Shown: positions 26,694-34,471, counted from the stretch's first letter. The stretch is DNA of 64,000 nt from Streptomyces nigrescens (GCA_024349765.1 AP026073.1:1674001-1738000); one strand, 5' to 3'. Notes: a model not told the origin generated them from the letters alone. A program made the numbers and translations.

Positions 26694-28130
26694 ATGCGCC
26701 GAGCAAAGATCGTCTGCACACTGGGACCCGCCACCGACTCGTACGAGCAGATCAAAGCCCTCGTCGAAGCCGGAATGGACATCGCCCGCTTCAACCTCAG
26801 CCACGGCACCTACGCCGACCACGAAGCGCGATTCGACCGGGTCCGCAAAGCATCCGAAGAAACCCGCCGCAGCGTCGGCATCCTCGCCGACCTTCAAGGC
26901 CCGAAGATCCGCCTCGGCCGATTCCGCGAAGGACCCGTACTTCTCGAACGCGGCGACGAGTTCACCATCACCGTCGAACCCGGCACCGAAGGCGACCGCC
27001 ACCTCTGCGGCACCACCTACCCCGGCCTCGCCGCCGACGTCACCACCGGCGAACGCATCCTCGTCGACGACGGCAAGGTCACCCTCCAGGTCACCGACGT
27101 CGCCGGCCCCCAGGTCCGCACCGTCGTCATCGAAGGCGGCATGGTCTCCGACCACAAGGGCCTCAACCTCCCCGGCGTCGCCGTCTCCGTCCCCGCCCTC
27201 TCCGAAAAGGACCAGGACGACCTCCGCTGGGCCCTGCGCTACGGCGCCGACATCATCGCCCTCTCCTTCGTCCGCAACGGCCGTGACATCGAGGACGTCC
27301 ACCGCATCATGCGCGAGGAAGACCGCTTCCTCCCCGTCATCGCCAAGGTCGAGAAGCCCCAGGCCGTCGACAACATCGACGACATCGTCGCCGCCTTCGA
27401 CGGCATCATGGTCGCGCGCGGCGACCTCGGCGTCGAAATGCCGCTGGAAACCGTCCCCATCGTCCAGAAGCGCGCCATCAAGCTCGCCAAGCGCAACGCC
27501 AAGCCGGTCATCGTCGCCACCCAGATGCTCGACTCGATGATCGACAACTCCCGCCCCACCCGCGCCGAAGCCTCCGACGTCGCCAACGCCGTCATCGACG
27601 GCACCGACGCCGTCATGCTCTCCGGCGAAACCAGCGTCGGTAAATACCCCACCGAAACCGTCAAAACCATGAGCCGCATCGTCGAGGCCGCCGAGGAAGA
27701 CCTCCTCGCCAAGGGCCTCCCGCCGCTCACCGAGGCCAACAAGCCCCGCACCCAGGGTGGCGCCGTCGCCCGCGCCGCCGCCGACATGGGCGACTTCCTC
27801 GGCGCGAAGTTCCTCGTCGCCTTCACCCAGTCCGGCGACACCGTCCGCCGCCTCTCCCGCTACCGCTCGCCCATCCCGCTGCTCGCCTTCACCCCCGACC
27901 CGGCCACCCGCTCCCAGCTCAACGTCAGCTGGGGCGTGGAGACCTTCCTCGGCCCCACCGTCAACTCCACGGACGAGATGGTCGCCCAGGTCGACGAGCA
28001 GCTCCTCAAGATCGGCCGCTGCCAGAAGGGCGACCTGGTCATCATCACCGCCGGCTCCCCGCCCGGCGTCCCCGGCTCCACCAACCTCGTCCGCGTCCAC
28101 CACATCGGCGAATCCGACGCCACCAACTAG
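26694..28130 (+). CDS. pyk: Pyruvate kinase
   Basis: Glycolytic enzyme of 478 aa that makes ATP and pyruvate from phosphoenolpyruvate and ADP. The N-terminal RRAKIVCTLGPATDS and MDIARFNLSHG, the metal/substrate site VIAKVEKPQAVDNID (about 213-227), MVARGDLGVEMPLETVPI and MLSGETSVGKYP are all intact. The C-terminal allosteric domain ends with SPPGVPGSTNLVRVHHIG. Length is normal. No good ribosome binding site precedes the ATG; TAGGGT 7 bases upstream could be a -10 box of a leaderless mRNA. The 145-bp upstream gap is AT-rich for this genome and must hold the promoter. Confidence 0.97.
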   Translation: MRRAKIVCTLGPATDSYEQIKALVEAGMDIARFNLSHGTYADHEARFDRVRKASEETRRSVGILADLQGPKIRLGRFREGPVLLERGDEFTITVEPGTEGDRHLCGTTYPGLAADVTTGERILVDDGKVTLQVTDVAGPQVRTVVIEGGMVSDHKGLNLPGVAVSVPALSEKDQDDLRWALRYGADIIALSFVRNGRDIEDVHRIMREEDRFLPVIAKVEKPQAVDNIDDIVAAFDGIMVARGDLGVEMPLETVPIVQKRAIKLAKRNAKPVIVATQMLDSMIDNSRPTRAEASDVANAVIDGTDAVMLSGETSVGKYPTETVKTMSRIVEAAEEDLLAKGLPPLTEANKPRTQGGAVARAAADMGDFLGAKFLVAFTQSGDTVRRLSRYRSPIPLLAFTPDPATRSQLNVSWGVETFLGPTVNSTDEMVAQVDEQLLKIGRCQKGDLVIITAGSPPGVPGSTNLVRVHHIGESDATN

Positions 28131-28181
28131 CCCCACCCGCACAAGATCCCGCTGGGCCGAGGTACCTGACTGCCGTCCCTG

Positions 28182-28955
28182 TCAGTACTTCGGCCCGATG
28201 TGTTGGTCCATGAGGGCCACGGAACTGCGCTTGGCCACGGAGATGTTCTCCGCCCTGCGCGCCTGATGCGCCGGCTTCCATTCGACGCCGACCCTGTCGA
28301 GGGTGCTGGTGTAGAGACGGATGATGTCGGCCGACATGTTGGTGAAGAAGTACCGCGGGTACTCGTAGCGCCTGCGCTCGCCGCCGACCGTCCGCGTCGT
28401 CCGGTTGGTGATCCGGCACCCGTCGGAATGGATCAGCCCGCGGATGAATTCCCAGGGTTGGTCGTCCACGATCTCCTGTTGCCACGGTGCGAGAGCGATC
28501 CGCCGCTCGTGCTTCTTGCCGGGGCCGTGCTGGGGGAAGAGGCACGGCCAGTGGTGGCTGTAGCTCGTCACCATGACGCATCCTTGGCGCTGGATGATGC
28601 ACACGCTGTTCATGGGTCGGACCGCCTTCACCGCCTCGCGGCACGCCACGATGAGTCCGGGCCAGGCGTCCGCGCAGGCGATGCGGAGCGCGTACCCGCG
28701 GTTCCGGGGCTGCTTGCTGAGGCACCCGTCGCCCAGGTAGAGGCCGAGCAGATAGGCGTAGGCCTCGGTGGCCGCCGGTGGTCGTGGCTCGGGCTCGCAT
28801 CGCGGACATTCCGTCGCGCGGGAGAGCGGCTCGACCCTGGTCCGCCAGGAGCGGATGGCGTACCGGGATATGCCGGTCTGCTTGCTTACGGAGTTGAGGC
28901 TGCGGCCTTGGGCGACGAGGGCCAGGGTCTGCTCGCGCGTGCTGCGGTCGTACAT
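28182..28955 (-). CDS. Stand-alone HTH plus LAGLIDADG endonuclease-like protein
   Basis: Protein of 257 aa not recognised as a housekeeping gene. Residues 1-42 form a transposase-like helix-turn-helix (REQTLALVAQGRSLNSVSKQ, GISRYAIRSW). CPRC at 50-53 may bind metal. Two LAGLIDADG-type motifs follow: LLGLYLGDG (69-77) and FIRGLIHSDG (170-179), spaced as in a single-chain homing endonuclease; both keep the acidic metal residues. It is transcribed in the same direction as the neighbouring tRNA and ends 51 bases after the pyk stop on the opposite strand. I place the start at 28955, where the HTH begins; no clear ribosome binding site. It may be an active endonuclease or a domesticated DNA-binding protein. 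Confidence 0.75.
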   Translation of the reverse strand: MYDRSTREQTLALVAQGRSLNSVSKQTGISRYAIRSWRTRVEPLSRATECPRCEPEPRPPAATEAYAYLLGLYLGDGCLSKQPRNRGYALRIACADAWPGLIVACREAVKAVRPMNSVCIIQRQGCVMVTSYSHHWPCLFPQHGPGKKHERRIALAPWQQEIVDDQPWEFIRGLIHSDGCRITNRTTRTVGGERRRYEYPRYFFTNMSADIIRLYTSTLDRVGVEWKPAHQARRAENISVAKRSSVALMDQHIGPKY

Positions 28956-29045
28956 GCATGCGAGCTTGATGCGATCTTTGCCGCGCCGGGCCGGATCGAA
29001 GAATTGTTCACCGGGTTGAGTGAAGATCACCCATCGCGCGTGAAG

Positions 29046-29065
29046 CCTTCGAATTGAAGGTCAAG
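29046..29065. repeat. 20-bp repeat flanking the tRNA, 3' copy
   Basis: CCTTCGAATTGAAGGTCAAG abuts the 3' end of the tRNA gene. It matches the copy at 29141-29160 at 18 of 20 positions in the same orientation. CCTTC/GAAGG can pair within it. See the matching entry on the other side of the tRNA. Confidence 0.85.
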
Positions 29066-29138
29066 TGCCCCGGGTGGGATTCGAACCCACGCTATATGGT
29101 GTTTGAGACCATCGCCTCTGCCGCTGGGCTACCGGGGC
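29066..29138 (-). tRNA. tRNA with anticodon CAA, nominally tRNA-Leu, but with a short variable loop
   Basis: A 73-nt cloverleaf reads on the minus strand from 29138. The 7-bp acceptor stem GCCCCGG/CCGGGGC is perfect, with discriminator A73. The anticodon arm is ATGGT-CTCAAAC-ACCAT, giving anticodon CAA (UUG, Leu). The variable loop is only ATAGC (5 nt), and the T arm is GTGGG-TTCGAAT-CCCAC. CCA is not encoded. The D stem has three good pairs and one weak one. Bacterial tRNA-Leu normally has a long class II variable arm, which is absent here, so amino-acid identity is uncertain although the decoding triplet is clear. It is not bldA, which reads UUA. Confidence 0.88.
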
Positions 29139-29140
29139 GT

Positions 29141-29160
29141 CCTTCGAAGTGAAGGTCAAC
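29141..29160. repeat. 20-bp repeat flanking the tRNA, 5' copy
   Basis: CCTTCGAAGTGAAGGTCAAC lies two bases before the 5' end of the tRNA gene and matches the copy at 29046-29065 at 18 of 20 positions. Each copy can form a small hairpin (CCTTC/GAAGG). The pair frames the tRNA almost exactly, as expected from a duplicated tRNA spacer or a mobile insertion. Confidence 0.85.
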
Positions 29161-29236
29161 GGAGACCCGCCGTGCATCAAACATACAGGAGATAGGTAGG
29201 CTCATGGGGCACCACCTGACCGGAATGAGGAGTCCC

Positions 29237-29890
29237 GTGAGCGCCGCCGAGCCCGAGCAGCCCGCCGCCGATGACGATCAGTCGCACGTTCCGCCGCTGA
29301 CCACGCGCGTCGTGATCGCGGAGGACGAGGCCCTCATCCGTCTGGATCTCAAAGAGATGCTGGAGGAGGAGGGCTACACCGTCGTCGGCGAGGCCGGGGA
29401 CGGGCAGACCGCCGTGGAGCTGGCCCGGGAGCACCGCCCCGATCTGGTGATCCTGGACGTGAAGATGCCGGTGCTGGACGGTATCTCGGCGGCCGAGAAG
29501 ATCGCCGAGGAGAGCATCGCGCCGGTGCTGATGCTGACCGCGTTCTCGCAGCGGGAGCTCGTCGAGCGGGCGCGGGACGCGGGTGCGATGGCGTATCTGG
29601 TGAAGCCCTTCTCGAAGAGCGACGTCGTGCCGGCGATCGAGATGGCGGTGAGCCGGTTCACCGAGCTGAAGACGCTGGAGAAGGAGGTCGCGGACCTCAC
29701 GCAGCGGCTGGAGACGCGCAAGCTGGTGGACCGGGCGAAGAGCATTCTGCAGACGCAGTACGGGCTGACCGAGCCCGCTGCGTTCCGGTGGATCCAGAAG
29801 ACGTCGATGGACCGGCGGCTGTCGATGCAGCAGGTTGCCGAGGCGGTCATCGAGGACGCCGAGGAGAAGAAGCAGAAGAAGGAGCAGTAG
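29237..29890 (+). CDS. pdtaR: ANTAR-domain response regulator (PdtaR type)
   Basis: Two-component response regulator of 217 aa that acts on RNA. The receiver domain (about 20-135) shows VVIAEDEALIRLDL, the phospho-acceptor Asp in VILDVKMPVLDG, the Thr in LMLTAFSQ and the Lys in YLVKPFSKS. A coiled stretch (TELKTLEKEVADLTQRLE) leads to the ANTAR domain (LVDRAKSILQTQYGLTEPAAFRWIQKTSMDRR), which binds double-hairpin antitermination RNAs. Its usual kinase, PdtaS, is not in the window. I take GTG at 29237 after GAGGAG; an ATG at 29204 would add 11 residues. A strong bidirectional terminator separates it from livF. Confidence 0.92.
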   Translation: MSAAEPEQPAADDDQSHVPPLTTRVVIAEDEALIRLDLKEMLEEEGYTVVGEAGDGQTAVELAREHRPDLVILDVKMPVLDGISAAEKIAEESIAPVLMLTAFSQRELVERARDAGAMAYLVKPFSKSDVVPAIEMAVSRFTELKTLEKEVADLTQRLETRKLVDRAKSILQTQYGLTEPAAFRWIQKTSMDRRLSMQQVAEAVIEDAEEKKQKKEQ

Positions 29891-29914
29891 CGCGGCTCCG
29901 CGCGGACTGTGCGT

Positions 29915-29950
29915 GCGGCCCCGTACCGGTGATGACCGGTGCGGGGCCGC
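29915..29950. terminator. Bidirectional terminator between pdtaR and livF
   Basis: A 16-bp stem (29915-29930 with 29935-29950, one G-U pair) closed by the 4-nt loop GATG lies midway between the two convergent genes. It should stop transcription from both sides. Confidence 0.88.
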
Positions 29951-29964
29951 ATGCGTGTGTGGGG

Positions 29965-30681
29965 TCAGTCCTCGCCGAGGTAGGCCTTGCGGACGGATTC
30001 GTCGTGGAGGAGGTGCTGGCCGGTGCCGGAGAGGGCGATGCGGCCGATTTCCATGACGTGGGCGTGGTCGGCGAGGGTGAGGGCGGCCTGGGCGTTCTGT
30101 TCGACGAGGAGGATGGTGGTGCCTTGTTCGCGGAGTTCGCGGATGGTTTCCATGATCTTCTTCATCATGATCGGCGAGAGGCCCATGGACGGTTCGTCGA
30201 GCATGAGGAGCTTGGGGCGGGACATCAAGGCGCGGCCCATGGCGAGCATTTGTTGTTCACCGCCGGAGAGGGTGCCGGAGGCTTGTTTGCGGCGTTCCCC
30301 GAGGATGGGGAAGAGCTCGTAGACGCGTTGGATGTCTTTTTCTATCCCGTCCTTGTCCTTGCGGAGGAAGGCGCCGAGTTGCAGGTTTTCCTCGATGGTG
30401 AGGCGGGGGAAGAGGTGGCGGCCTTCGGGGGAGTGGGCGAGGCCCAGGGCGACGATTTTGTGGGCCGCGACTCCGGTGAGGGGTTTTCCGTCGAAGGTGA
30501 TTTTCCCGGAGCTGGGCTTGAGGAGTCCGGAGAGGGTGCGGAGGGTGGTCGTCTTTCCGGCGCCGTTGGTGCCGATGAGGGTGACGACCTGGCCGCTTTC
30601 GACGGTGAAGGAGATGCCTTTGACGGCTTCGATCTTGCCGTAGGCGACCCGGAGGTCTTCGACCTCTAGCAGTGCGGTCAC
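29965..30681 (-). CDS. livF: Branched-chain amino-acid ABC transporter, ATP-binding protein LivF
   Basis: Cytoplasmic ATPase of 238 aa that powers uptake of Leu, Ile and Val. Walker A is IGTNGAGKTTT (about 38-48), the signature is SGGEQQMLAMGRAL, Walker B is LLMLDEPSMGLSP and the switch histidine is in ILLVEQNA-type sequence. The start is GTG; its GTGA overlaps the livG stop by 4 bases. It is the last gene of the livKHMGF operon, and a terminator follows. Short length and closeness to LivF of Escherichia coli separate it from LivG. Confidence 0.95.
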   Translation of the reverse strand: MTALLEVEDLRVAYGKIEAVKGISFTVESGQVVTLIGTNGAGKTTTLRTLSGLLKPSSGKITFDGKPLTGVAAHKIVALGLAHSPEGRHLFPRLTIEENLQLGAFLRKDKDGIEKDIQRVYELFPILGERRKQASGTLSGGEQQMLAMGRALMSRPKLLMLDEPSMGLSPIMMKKIMETIRELREQGTTILLVEQNAQAALTLADHAHVMEIGRIALSGTGQHLLHDESVRKAYLGED

Positions 30682-31610
30682 GGGGCTTCTCCCTTGGTGG
30701 TGCCGGGGGTGCTCGGCGCGTCGGCCGCCGTGTCCGCCGCCGCTTCGGCGGCGGCGACCTCGGCCGCCTCGGCTTCTCCGGGGGCGCCCTCGAAGGGTTC
30801 GCCGAGGTAGGCGGCGACGACGCGTTCGTCGGCCTGGACGGTGTCGGAGGTGCCTTCGACGAGTTTTTCGCCTTGGACGAGGACGGCGACGCGGTCGCAG
30901 AGGTTGAAGATGAAGCGCATGTCGTGCTCGATGACGAGGACGGCGATGCCTTTGTCGCGGATGGCGAGGACGAGTTCTTCGGTGGCGCGCGTCTCCTGGG
31001 GGTTCATGCCGGCGGTGGGTTCGTCGAGGAGGAGCAGGCCGGGTTCGGAGGCGAGGGCGCGGGCGATTTCCAGTTTGCGTTGTTCGCCGTAGGGGAGGTT
31101 GCGCGCGAGGTGGTCGCGTTTGTGGGCGAGGCCGATGAATTCGAGGAGTTCTGTGGCGCGTTCTTCGCTGGTGCGTTCGGCCTTTTTGAAGCCGGGGCTG
31201 CGGAGGAGGGCGGACCAGAGTCCTTCTTTGGTGCGGGTGTGGCGGCCGACGAGGACGTTTTCGAGGACGGTCATGTTGGCGAAGAGCCGGATGTTCTGGA
31301 AGGTGCGGGCGATGCCGGCCTTGGTGACGAGGTGGGGTTTGGGTGGGAGGACGGTGCCTTTGTAGGAGACGGTGCCTTCGGTGGGGATGTAGAGGCCGGT
31401 CAGGCAGTTGAAGAAGGTTGTTTTCCCGGCGCCGTTGGGGCCGATGAGGCCGACGATTTCGCGGGGGTGGACGGTGAGGTCGACTCCTCGTACGGCGGTG
31501 AGTCCGCCGAAGCGCATGGTGACGCCGTCGGCGCGGAGGACGGGGTCGTTGTCGGTGGGGGCGTTGTCAGTGGCGGGTGCGAGGGTGGGTGGTGTGGTCA
31601 TGGTCGTCAC
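30678..31610 (-). CDS. livG: Branched-chain amino-acid ABC transporter, ATP-binding protein LivG
   Basis: Second ATPase of the transporter, 310 aa. Walker A is LIGPNGAGKTTFFN (about 53-66), the Q loop IARTFQNIRLF, the signature LPYGEQRKLEIARAL, Walker B LLLLDEPTAGMNP and the switch VLVIEHDMRFI. The last 45 residues are an Ala/Glu/Thr-rich extension that E. coli LivG does not have. The start is GTG, and GTGA overlaps the livM stop by 4 bases. It pairs with LivF on the LivH/LivM membrane core. Confidence 0.95.
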   Translation of the reverse strand: MTTMTTPPTLAPATDNAPTDNDPVLRADGVTMRFGGLTAVRGVDLTVHPREIVGLIGPNGAGKTTFFNCLTGLYIPTEGTVSYKGTVLPPKPHLVTKAGIARTFQNIRLFANMTVLENVLVGRHTRTKEGLWSALLRSPGFKKAERTSEERATELLEFIGLAHKRDHLARNLPYGEQRKLEIARALASEPGLLLLDEPTAGMNPQETRATEELVLAIRDKGIAVLVIEHDMRFIFNLCDRVAVLVQGEKLVEGTSDTVQADERVVAAYLGEPFEGAPGEAEAAEVAAAEAAADTAADAPSTPGTTKGEAP

Positions 31611-33409
31611 GCCTTTGCCTTGGTGACGCCGGTGGTGGCGGCTGGGTCGGGGAGGCGTTGGTCGGGCACGTCGAGTTGACCGGTTTCGTGGAATTCGAGT
31701 TGCTTGCGGCGGTCGGGGATGAGGCCTTCGGGGCGGAAGCGCATGAGGAGGACGAGGGCGATGCCGAAGAGGAGGAGTTGGTAGTCCTGGAGGAAGTCGA
31801 GTTTGGCGGGGATGAGGAAGAGGAGTGCGGCGCCGACGAGGGGGCCGCTGAGGGTGCCCATGCCGCCGAGGATGACGGCGGCGAGGAGGAAGGCGGAGTT
31901 GGGGGGTTGGGGTCCGGCGAATTGGAATTGTTCGGGGGTGGCGGTGGTGACGACGTGGGCGTGGACGGTGCCGGCGAGTCCGGCGAGTGCGGCGCCGAGG
32001 GCGAACGCGAGGAGGCGCAGGCGGAAGCTGTTGATGCCCATGGCGACGGCGGCGGTTTCGTCCTCGCGGATGGCGATCCAGGCGCGGCCGATGCGGGAGG
32101 CGGCGGCGCGGCGGAAGACGAGGACGACGAGGGCGGTCACGAGGATCATCAGCAGGTAGTAGTTGCCGTAGGTGGCGATGGGGATGCCGAGGATGTCGTG
32201 GGTTTCGCCGAAGTTGAAGCCGAGGATTTCGAGGTTGGGGATGTTGGGGATGCCCATGGCGCCGTTGGTGACGTCGGGGCCGGTGGTGCCGTTGAGGTTG
32301 AGCATGGCGATGCGGAAGATCTCACCGAAGCCGAGGGTGACGATGGCGAGGTAGTCGCCGCGTAGCCGGAGGGTGGGGGCGCCGATGAGGACGCCGAAGA
32401 CGAGGGAGGCGGCGGCTCCGGTGAGGAGGGCGGCCCAGAAGGGGAAGTGGAGGCCGAGCGCGGATTCGGGGGAGCCGGAGACGAGGGCTGCGGCGTAGGC
32501 GCCGACGCCGAGGAAGGCGACGTATCCGAGGTCGAGGAGGCCGGCGAGGCCGACGACGACGTTGAGGCCGAGGGCGACGGTCGCGAAGATCAGGATGTTG
32601 GCACCGATGATCGTGTACTGGTCGGTGTCCTGGGTGAGGGGGAAGCTGGCGGCGGCGAGGAAGGCTGCGGTGAGGGCGATGCCGCGGTGTCGGTGGGTGA
32701 GTTCGGTGAGGCGCGCGATGAGTCCGGCGCGGTGCAGCGCGGGGACGGCGAGGGCGATGAAGAGGAGGTAGCCGACGAAGGGGGCGCCGTCGTCGGTGTC
32801 GATGCCGTAGGTGAAGGCGATCAGTCCGGCGGCGAACGCGGCGGCGATGGTCAGGATCTCGGCCCAGGTGGGGAGCGGGCGGCCGCGGGGCCGTAGGGGG
32901 CTGGCGGTCAGGAGCGCGGTGAAGCGTTGCCAGGGGTTGCCGGGCGGGTCGGTGGGGGGCTGGTCGGGGGGCAGGGCGAGGGCGCCGAGGAGGGTGAGGA
33001 GTGCGGCGGCGCCGGCTGCGAAGCCGCCGGGTTCGAGGTTGACGAGGCCGCCGAGTTGGACGGCGATGGCGCCGAGGGTGAACCAGGTCGCGGCGAAGGT
33101 GGCGAGGGCGGCGAGGAGGGTGGGGGCGTGGCGTCCGGCGGGGGTGAGCCAGGTCAGGCCGCGCAGGCCGAGTGCGGAGGCGGCCAGGAGGAGGGTGAGG
33201 AGGCCGCCGGTGAGGGTGACGATCTGGAGGCCGGCGGGGGAGCCGTAGTAGGTGAGGTCGCCGGGGAAGTCGCTGCTCCAGGTCCAGGAGAGGCCGGTGG
33301 TGGCGGTGGTGGCGAGGGCGCCGGCGGCGGTGGTGAGGCGGGCGGTGCGTTCGGGGAGGGGGAGGAGGCCCCGGGGGGTGGTTGCGGTGGTGGTGGTCAT
33401 CGGTATCAC
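31607..33409 (-). CDS. livM: Branched-chain amino-acid ABC transporter permease LivM
   Basis: Membrane permease of about 600 aa. The conserved LivM core is the C-terminal half: NILIFATVALGLNVVVGLAGLLDLGYVAFLGVGAY, LRGDYLAIVTLGFGEIFRI, and the ATPase-coupling loop GRAWIAIREDETAAVAMGI. The first 230 residues add extra hydrophobic segments and a Pro-rich loop (PPDQPPTDPPGNP), making the protein about 170 aa longer than LivM of E. coli. I take GTG at 33409, which gives the same 4-base GTGA overlap with livH seen at the other junctions; ATG at 33400 is the alternative. Confidence 0.93.
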   Translation of the reverse strand: MIPMTTTTATTPRGLLPLPERTARLTTAAGALATTATTGLSWTWSSDFPGDLTYYGSPAGLQIVTLTGGLLTLLLAASALGLRGLTWLTPAGRHAPTLLAALATFAATWFTLGAIAVQLGGLVNLEPGGFAAGAAALLTLLGALALPPDQPPTDPPGNPWQRFTALLTASPLRPRGRPLPTWAEILTIAAAFAAGLIAFTYGIDTDDGAPFVGYLLFIALAVPALHRAGLIARLTELTHRHRGIALTAAFLAAASFPLTQDTDQYTIIGANILIFATVALGLNVVVGLAGLLDLGYVAFLGVGAYAAALVSGSPESALGLHFPFWAALLTGAAASLVFGVLIGAPTLRLRGDYLAIVTLGFGEIFRIAMLNLNGTTGPDVTNGAMGIPNIPNLEILGFNFGETHDILGIPIATYGNYYLLMILVTALVVLVFRRAAASRIGRAWIAIREDETAAVAMGINSFRLRLLAFALGAALAGLAGTVHAHVVTTATPEQFQFAGPQPPNSAFLLAAVILGGMGTLSGPLVGAALLFLIPAKLDFLQDYQLLLFGIALVLLMRFRPEGLIPDRRKQLEFHETGQLDVPDQRLPDPAATTGVTKAKA

Positions 33410-34335
33410 GCCCGATCCGCGACGCGTTCGCCCAGTAGGCCTTGTGGCCGCAGGAGGAGTACGAGGATGAGGAGGACGAAGGCCCAGACGTCCTTCCAGG
33501 CTCCGCCGCCGAATTGCTGCATGCCGGGGATGTCTTCGACGTAGGCGGTGGCGAGGGCTTCGGCGATGCCGAGGACGACGCCGCCGAGCATGGCGCCGTA
33601 GATGTTGCCGATGCCGCCGAGGACCGCTGCGGTGAAGGCCTTGAGGCCCATGATGAAGCCCATGCGGAATTGGACCTCGCCGGTGCGCAGTCCGTAGGCG
33701 ACGGCGGCGACGCCGGCGAAGGCGGCGCCGATGGCGAAGGCGAGGACGATGATGCGGTCGGTGTTGATGCCCATGAGTTTGGCGGTGTCGGGGTCCTGGG
33801 CGGTGGCCTGCATGGCGCGGCCGCTGCGGGTGCGGGCGACGAAGAAGCCGAGGGCGATCATGCAGAGCGGTGCGGCGATGAGGACGAAGAGGTCGCCGCG
33901 TTGGACGGTGGCGCCGAGGATGTCGAGGGCGCGGCCCTTGAACTGGGGGAAGACGCGGGCCTGTTTGCCGTCGGGGTACCACTTCCAGATGGCTTGCTGG
34001 AGGGCGATGGACAGGCCGATGGCGGTGATGAGGGGGGCGAGGCGGGGCGCGCCGCGCAGCGGGCGGTAGGCGAAGCGTTCCGCCGCGATGCCGACGAGGA
34101 CGGATACCGCGATGCCGCCGAGGAGCATGACCGGCAGGGCGAGGGCGAGGGAGGTGCCGGTGGGGAGGGCGAGGTAGACGCTGAGCGCTCCGAAGCCACC
34201 GACCATGAATATCTCGCCGTGGGCGAAGTTGATGAGCTGGACTATTCCGTAGACCATCGTGTAGCCGATCGCGATGAGTCCGTACATCGCGCCGAGGATG
34301 AGTCCGTTGGCCAGCTGTTGCGGCAGTTCGCTCAC
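33406..34335 (-). CDS. livH: Branched-chain amino-acid ABC transporter permease LivH
   Basis: Membrane permease of 309 aa. It has the usual start ANGLILGAMYGLIAIGYTMVYGI and INFAHGEIFMVGGF, about eight membrane segments, and the coupling loop SGRAMQATAQDPDTAKLMGIN that contacts the ATPases. It ends with LLRPQGLLG. The start is GTG at 34335 with GGAGG 7 bases upstream. A 14-bp hairpin lies between this gene and livK, which would make the binding protein more abundant than the membrane parts. Confidence 0.95.
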   Translation of the reverse strand: MSELPQQLANGLILGAMYGLIAIGYTMVYGIVQLINFAHGEIFMVGGFGALSVYLALPTGTSLALALPVMLLGGIAVSVLVGIAAERFAYRPLRGAPRLAPLITAIGLSIALQQAIWKWYPDGKQARVFPQFKGRALDILGATVQRGDLFVLIAAPLCMIALGFFVARTRSGRAMQATAQDPDTAKLMGINTDRIIVLAFAIGAAFAGVAAVAYGLRTGEVQFRMGFIMGLKAFTAAVLGGIGNIYGAMLGGVVLGIAEALATAYVEDIPGMQQFGGGAWKDVWAFVLLILVLLLRPQGLLGERVADRA

Positions 34336-34405
34336 CGCAGGGCCTCCGTGGTGTGATCAAGCACGGGTGGGAATTCGGGGGGGGTTCGGGTGTCCCGATG
34401 TGCCG

Positions 34406-34447
34406 CGGGCCGCGCCAGGGTCGTTGGTGGCGTCCTGGCGCGGCCCG
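34406..34447 (-). terminator. Intra-operon hairpin between livK and livH
   Basis: Perfect 14-bp arms CGGGCCGCGCCAGG (34406-34419) and CCTGGCGCGGCCCG (34434-34447) with a 14-nt loop. It sits 25 bases after the livK stop and 71 bases before livH. A partial terminator or mRNA 3'-end stabiliser here would raise LivK relative to the permease and ATPase proteins. Confidence 0.8.
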
Positions 34448-34471
34448 GGTGTGTGCGTGGTGCTGGTGGGG

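Noticed and set aside
29066-29138. bldA (tRNA-Leu for UUA)
   Set aside because: The anticodon reads CAA, not UAA, and the long variable arm of bldA is missing.
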